From Oscillospiraceae bacterium (GTDB taxonomy: Bacteria > Bacillota_A > Clostridia > Oscillospirales > Oscillospiraceae): a stretch of DNA of 6,589 nucleotides. How positions within the stretch are numbered: position 1 is the first letter of the stretch; the number at the start of each line of letters is the position of its first letter. A model generated the notes under the pieces. It did not search any database and had not been told where the DNA came from. It was given only the letters and a program-made list of their open reading frames with translations. Of this stretch, positions 4,953 to 6,589 are shown in pieces. Location of the stretch: positions 1 through 6,589 of the forward strand of contig JAFQDR010000161.1 of NCBI GenBank assembly GCA_017415945.1. The letters run 5' to 3'. A program made the translations under genes and the position numbers.

Positions 4953-5662
4953 AGCTTCCCACCTCCGTGCATGAGGGCAAAATACTTCCCAACCTCGCTG
5001 CGCAAAAACTCCTCACGGGTACCGAAGAACATACGCTTGCCGATGTGAAGGATGTGGCTGGCATACTGCAAAGCCGCCGCCACGTCATGGGAGATCATAA
5101 TGATGGTAATGCCGTCCATCTTGTTCAGATGGTAGATTTGACCGTACAGCTCCGTGGTCACATGGGGATCCAGCCCCGTCACGGGCTCGTCCAGCAGCAG
5201 GAGCTTTTGGGTAGCGCACAGGGCACGAGCCAGCAGAACACGCTGCTGCTGACCGCCGCTGAGTTCACGGTAGCAGCGCTTTTCCAAACCCTTCAGCCCC
5301 ATTTTTTCGATATTCTCCAGTGCCAGCTGCTTTTCCTCCCGATTATAGAAGGGCCGCAAACCGCATCTGCCCTGACAGCCGCTGCGGACGATCTCCTCCA
5401 CAGAGGCGGGGAAGTCTCGCTGCACCACGGTCTGCTGGGGAAGATACCCGATCTCCGTACGCTTGAGCCCGTCCCCGAAGATGATGCTGCCTTCCATAGG
5501 TGTGTGCAGCCCCAGCAGGGTCTTCATGAGGGTAGTCTTGCCGCTGCCGTTCTCCCCCACGATGCACAGGTAATCCCCGCTGTTGACGGTAAAGTTCAGC
5601 CCCTTGAGGATCTCTTTCCCATCATATCCCAGCTTCAGATTTTCACAGGTGATTTGTGCCAT
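4949..5662 (-). CDS. znuC: ABC transporter ATPase for zinc/manganese uptake (ZnuC-like)
   Basis: A 237-residue ABC ATPase that powers metal import at the inner face of the membrane. Every catalytic motif is present: Walker A GENGSGKTT (36-44), Q-loop PQQ at 75-77, signature LSGGQQQR (134-141), Walker B LLLLDEP (154-160), D-loop GLD (163-165) and the switch His in ISHD (190-193). The motifs and the neighbouring ABC-3 permease and ZnuA-like protein place it in the zinc/manganese importer subfamily. The frame could start at a GTG at 5671, but the ATG at 5662 has GGAGG 8 bases upstream, whereas the GTG overlaps that site, so the ATG is preferred. One base separates it from the preceding stop, and its own stop overlaps the permease start, so the three proteins should be made together. 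Confidence 0.93.
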   Translation of the reverse strand: MAQITCENLKLGYDGKEILKGLNFTVNSGDYLCIVGENGSGKTTLMKTLLGLHTPMEGSIIFGDGLKRTEIGYLPQQTVVQRDFPASVEEIVRSGCQGRCGLRPFYNREEKQLALENIEKMGLKGLEKRCYRELSGGQQQRVLLARALCATQKLLLLDEPVTGLDPHVTTELYGQIYHLNKMDGITIIMISHDVAAALQYASHILHIGKRMFFGTREEFLRSEVGKYFALMHGGGKL

Positions 5663-5663
5663 A

Positions 5664-6589
5664 TTACGCACCTCCGTTCAATGCCCGTTCAAAAACGGAC
5701 AGATTTTCGTCCATAATACCCAGATAGGTGATGCCGTCCTTGATGTCTCGGCGACTCACTGCCTGCATGGTTTGCAGCGTAAGGATCTCGCAATGCTCCG
5801 CTCCGCTTGCGGCAATGACTGTATCCGCAATACGGTGGTCGCTGTCGTCAATGACCACCACGCAGGGCAGATGCAGAGCCCGCAGGGTATCCGACAGCTC
5901 CGCAAATGTATCAAAGCTGACCTCCGTTTCCGCACTGCAGCCCTCATATGCCCCATGGTAGTGCAGGTCATAGTCCTCCATGAGGTAAGCAAAGGGGAAA
6001 CGATCGGCAAACAAAATGGTTTCGTGGTTGGTCTCGGACAAGGCCAGTCGGTACTGGGTATCCAGACCATCGATGGCCCCCATATATCGGTCGAGATTGC
6101 TTTGATACAGCGCGGCATTGTCCCCATCCACCTCGCACAGCAGCTCCGTCAGCTCACCGCAGAGATGGGCGGCATTTACAAGGCTCAGCCAAATATGCTC
6201 GTCCCCGTTGTGTTCATGGTCGTGGTCGTCCTCATGGTCGTGATCATGCTCGATTTCACACAGGTCACGATGCTTCTCCAAAAGCTCCATCAAATCAACA
6301 GCAATCAAATCGGGGTTCATGGCAGTCTCGATGACATCCTCTACCCACACATCGCTTGCACCGCCGCTGTACACAAACACGTCACAGTCGGAGACAGTGA
6401 CGATATCATTCACGTTGGGCTGATAGCTGTGGAGATCCACACCCTTGTCAATGAGCAGCTGCACCTCTACCCCGTCGCTGCCTGCGGTGAGATTGCGCAG
6501 CCAGTCATATTCGGGGAAGATGGTGGTGACGATGGTGAGCTTCCCATCATCTGTCTGCTCCGTTGGTGTACCGCAGGCCGTCAGCGACA
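5664..6589 (-). CDS. znuA: Zinc-type substrate-binding lipoprotein (ZnuA/AdcA-like), partial (5' end outside window)
   Basis: About 308 residues are visible; the start codon and most of the signal peptide lie beyond the right edge. The visible part begins SLTACG, a lipobox with the acylated Cys five residues in, so the mature protein is essentially complete and anchored outside the membrane. Counting from that S: the cluster A-I fold starts LTIVTTIFPEYDWL (17-30). Likely metal ligands are His53 (in LHSYQP), His131 (in HIWLSL) and His211 (in HYHGAYEGC), the three-His set typical of zinc proteins. A mobile His/Asp-rich loop, HDHDHEDDHDHEHNGDEH (114-131), is the standard zinc-capture loop. In the position where AdcA-type proteins place a fourth acidic ligand (near LTLQTMQAVS) I see Gln. 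Three in-frame upstream codons can be mistaken for starts (for example GTG at 6464), but the open frame continues past them. First visible gene of the operon. Confidence 0.9.
   Translation of the reverse strand, partial: SLTACGTPTEQTDDGKLTIVTTIFPEYDWLRNLTAGSDGVEVQLLIDKGVDLHSYQPNVNDIVTVSDCDVFVYSGGASDVWVEDVIETAMNPDLIAVDLMELLEKHRDLCEIEHDHDHEDDHDHEHNGDEHIWLSLVNAAHLCGELTELLCEVDGDNAALYQSNLDRYMGAIDGLDTQYRLALSETNHETILFADRFPFAYLMEDYDLHYHGAYEGCSAETEVSFDTFAELSDTLRALHLPCVVVIDDSDHRIADTVIAASGAEHCEILTLQTMQAVSRRDIKDGITYLGIMDENLSVFERALNGGA
5671..5675 (-). promoter_or_regulatory. Ribosome binding site of the ATPase gene
   Basis: GGAGG inside the last codons of the binding-protein gene, 8 bases before the ATG at 5662. 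It decides the start against the overlapping GTG at 5671. Confidence 0.75.

Overview
The window carries two metal-related gene clusters and one flavoenzyme gene, all on the minus strand, so transcription runs from high to low coordinates. Moderately high GC, strong GGAGG ribosome binding sites, tight ATGA start/stop overlaps, several [4Fe-4S] proteins and an Old Yellow Enzyme homologue suggest a strictly anaerobic, gut-type Firmicute (Clostridia, perhaps Oscillospiraceae/Ruminococcaceae). The taxonomy is inferred from style and gene content, not from a marker gene.

Right part (about 4119-6589): a zinc/manganese-type ABC uptake operon. In transcription order it has a substrate-binding lipoprotein with a His-rich loop (cut by the window end just upstream of its lipobox), an ATPase and an ABC-3 permease. 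A string of five hairpins (3971-4110) follows; its last hairpin, followed by a T-rich run on the minus strand, looks like the operon terminator.

Middle (3630-4118): no protein-coding gene seen. Besides the hairpin string, 3645-3917 has 24-bp terminal inverted repeats (22/24 matching) ending in TA. Most of its right two thirds (3749-3917) folds back on itself into one long imperfect hairpin. This looks like a small non-autonomous mobile or repetitive element sitting directly upstream of the flavoenzyme gene (2643-3629), which ends in a strong 14-bp terminator hairpin.

Left part (1-2608): a compact operon made of a DUF134 DNA-binding protein, a NifX/orange-protein-like protein with a His-rich tail, two successive MinD-type ATPases each carrying an inserted two-cluster ferredoxin domain, and a second NifX-like gene cut by the left edge. 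The first four are joined by 4-bp ATGA overlaps. The gene set resembles the orp-type operons of anaerobes such as Desulfovibrio, where a NifX-family protein carries a Mo-Cu cluster. Here it most plausibly assembles or traffics a metal or metal-sulfur cluster; the substrate is unknown. A near-consensus promoter (TTGACA, 17 bp, TATCAT with a TGC extension) drives it. Two near-identical 14-bp sites centred on CATATG lie 33 bp apart, one over the -35 and one over the predicted start, and suggest repression, perhaps by the DUF134 protein itself.
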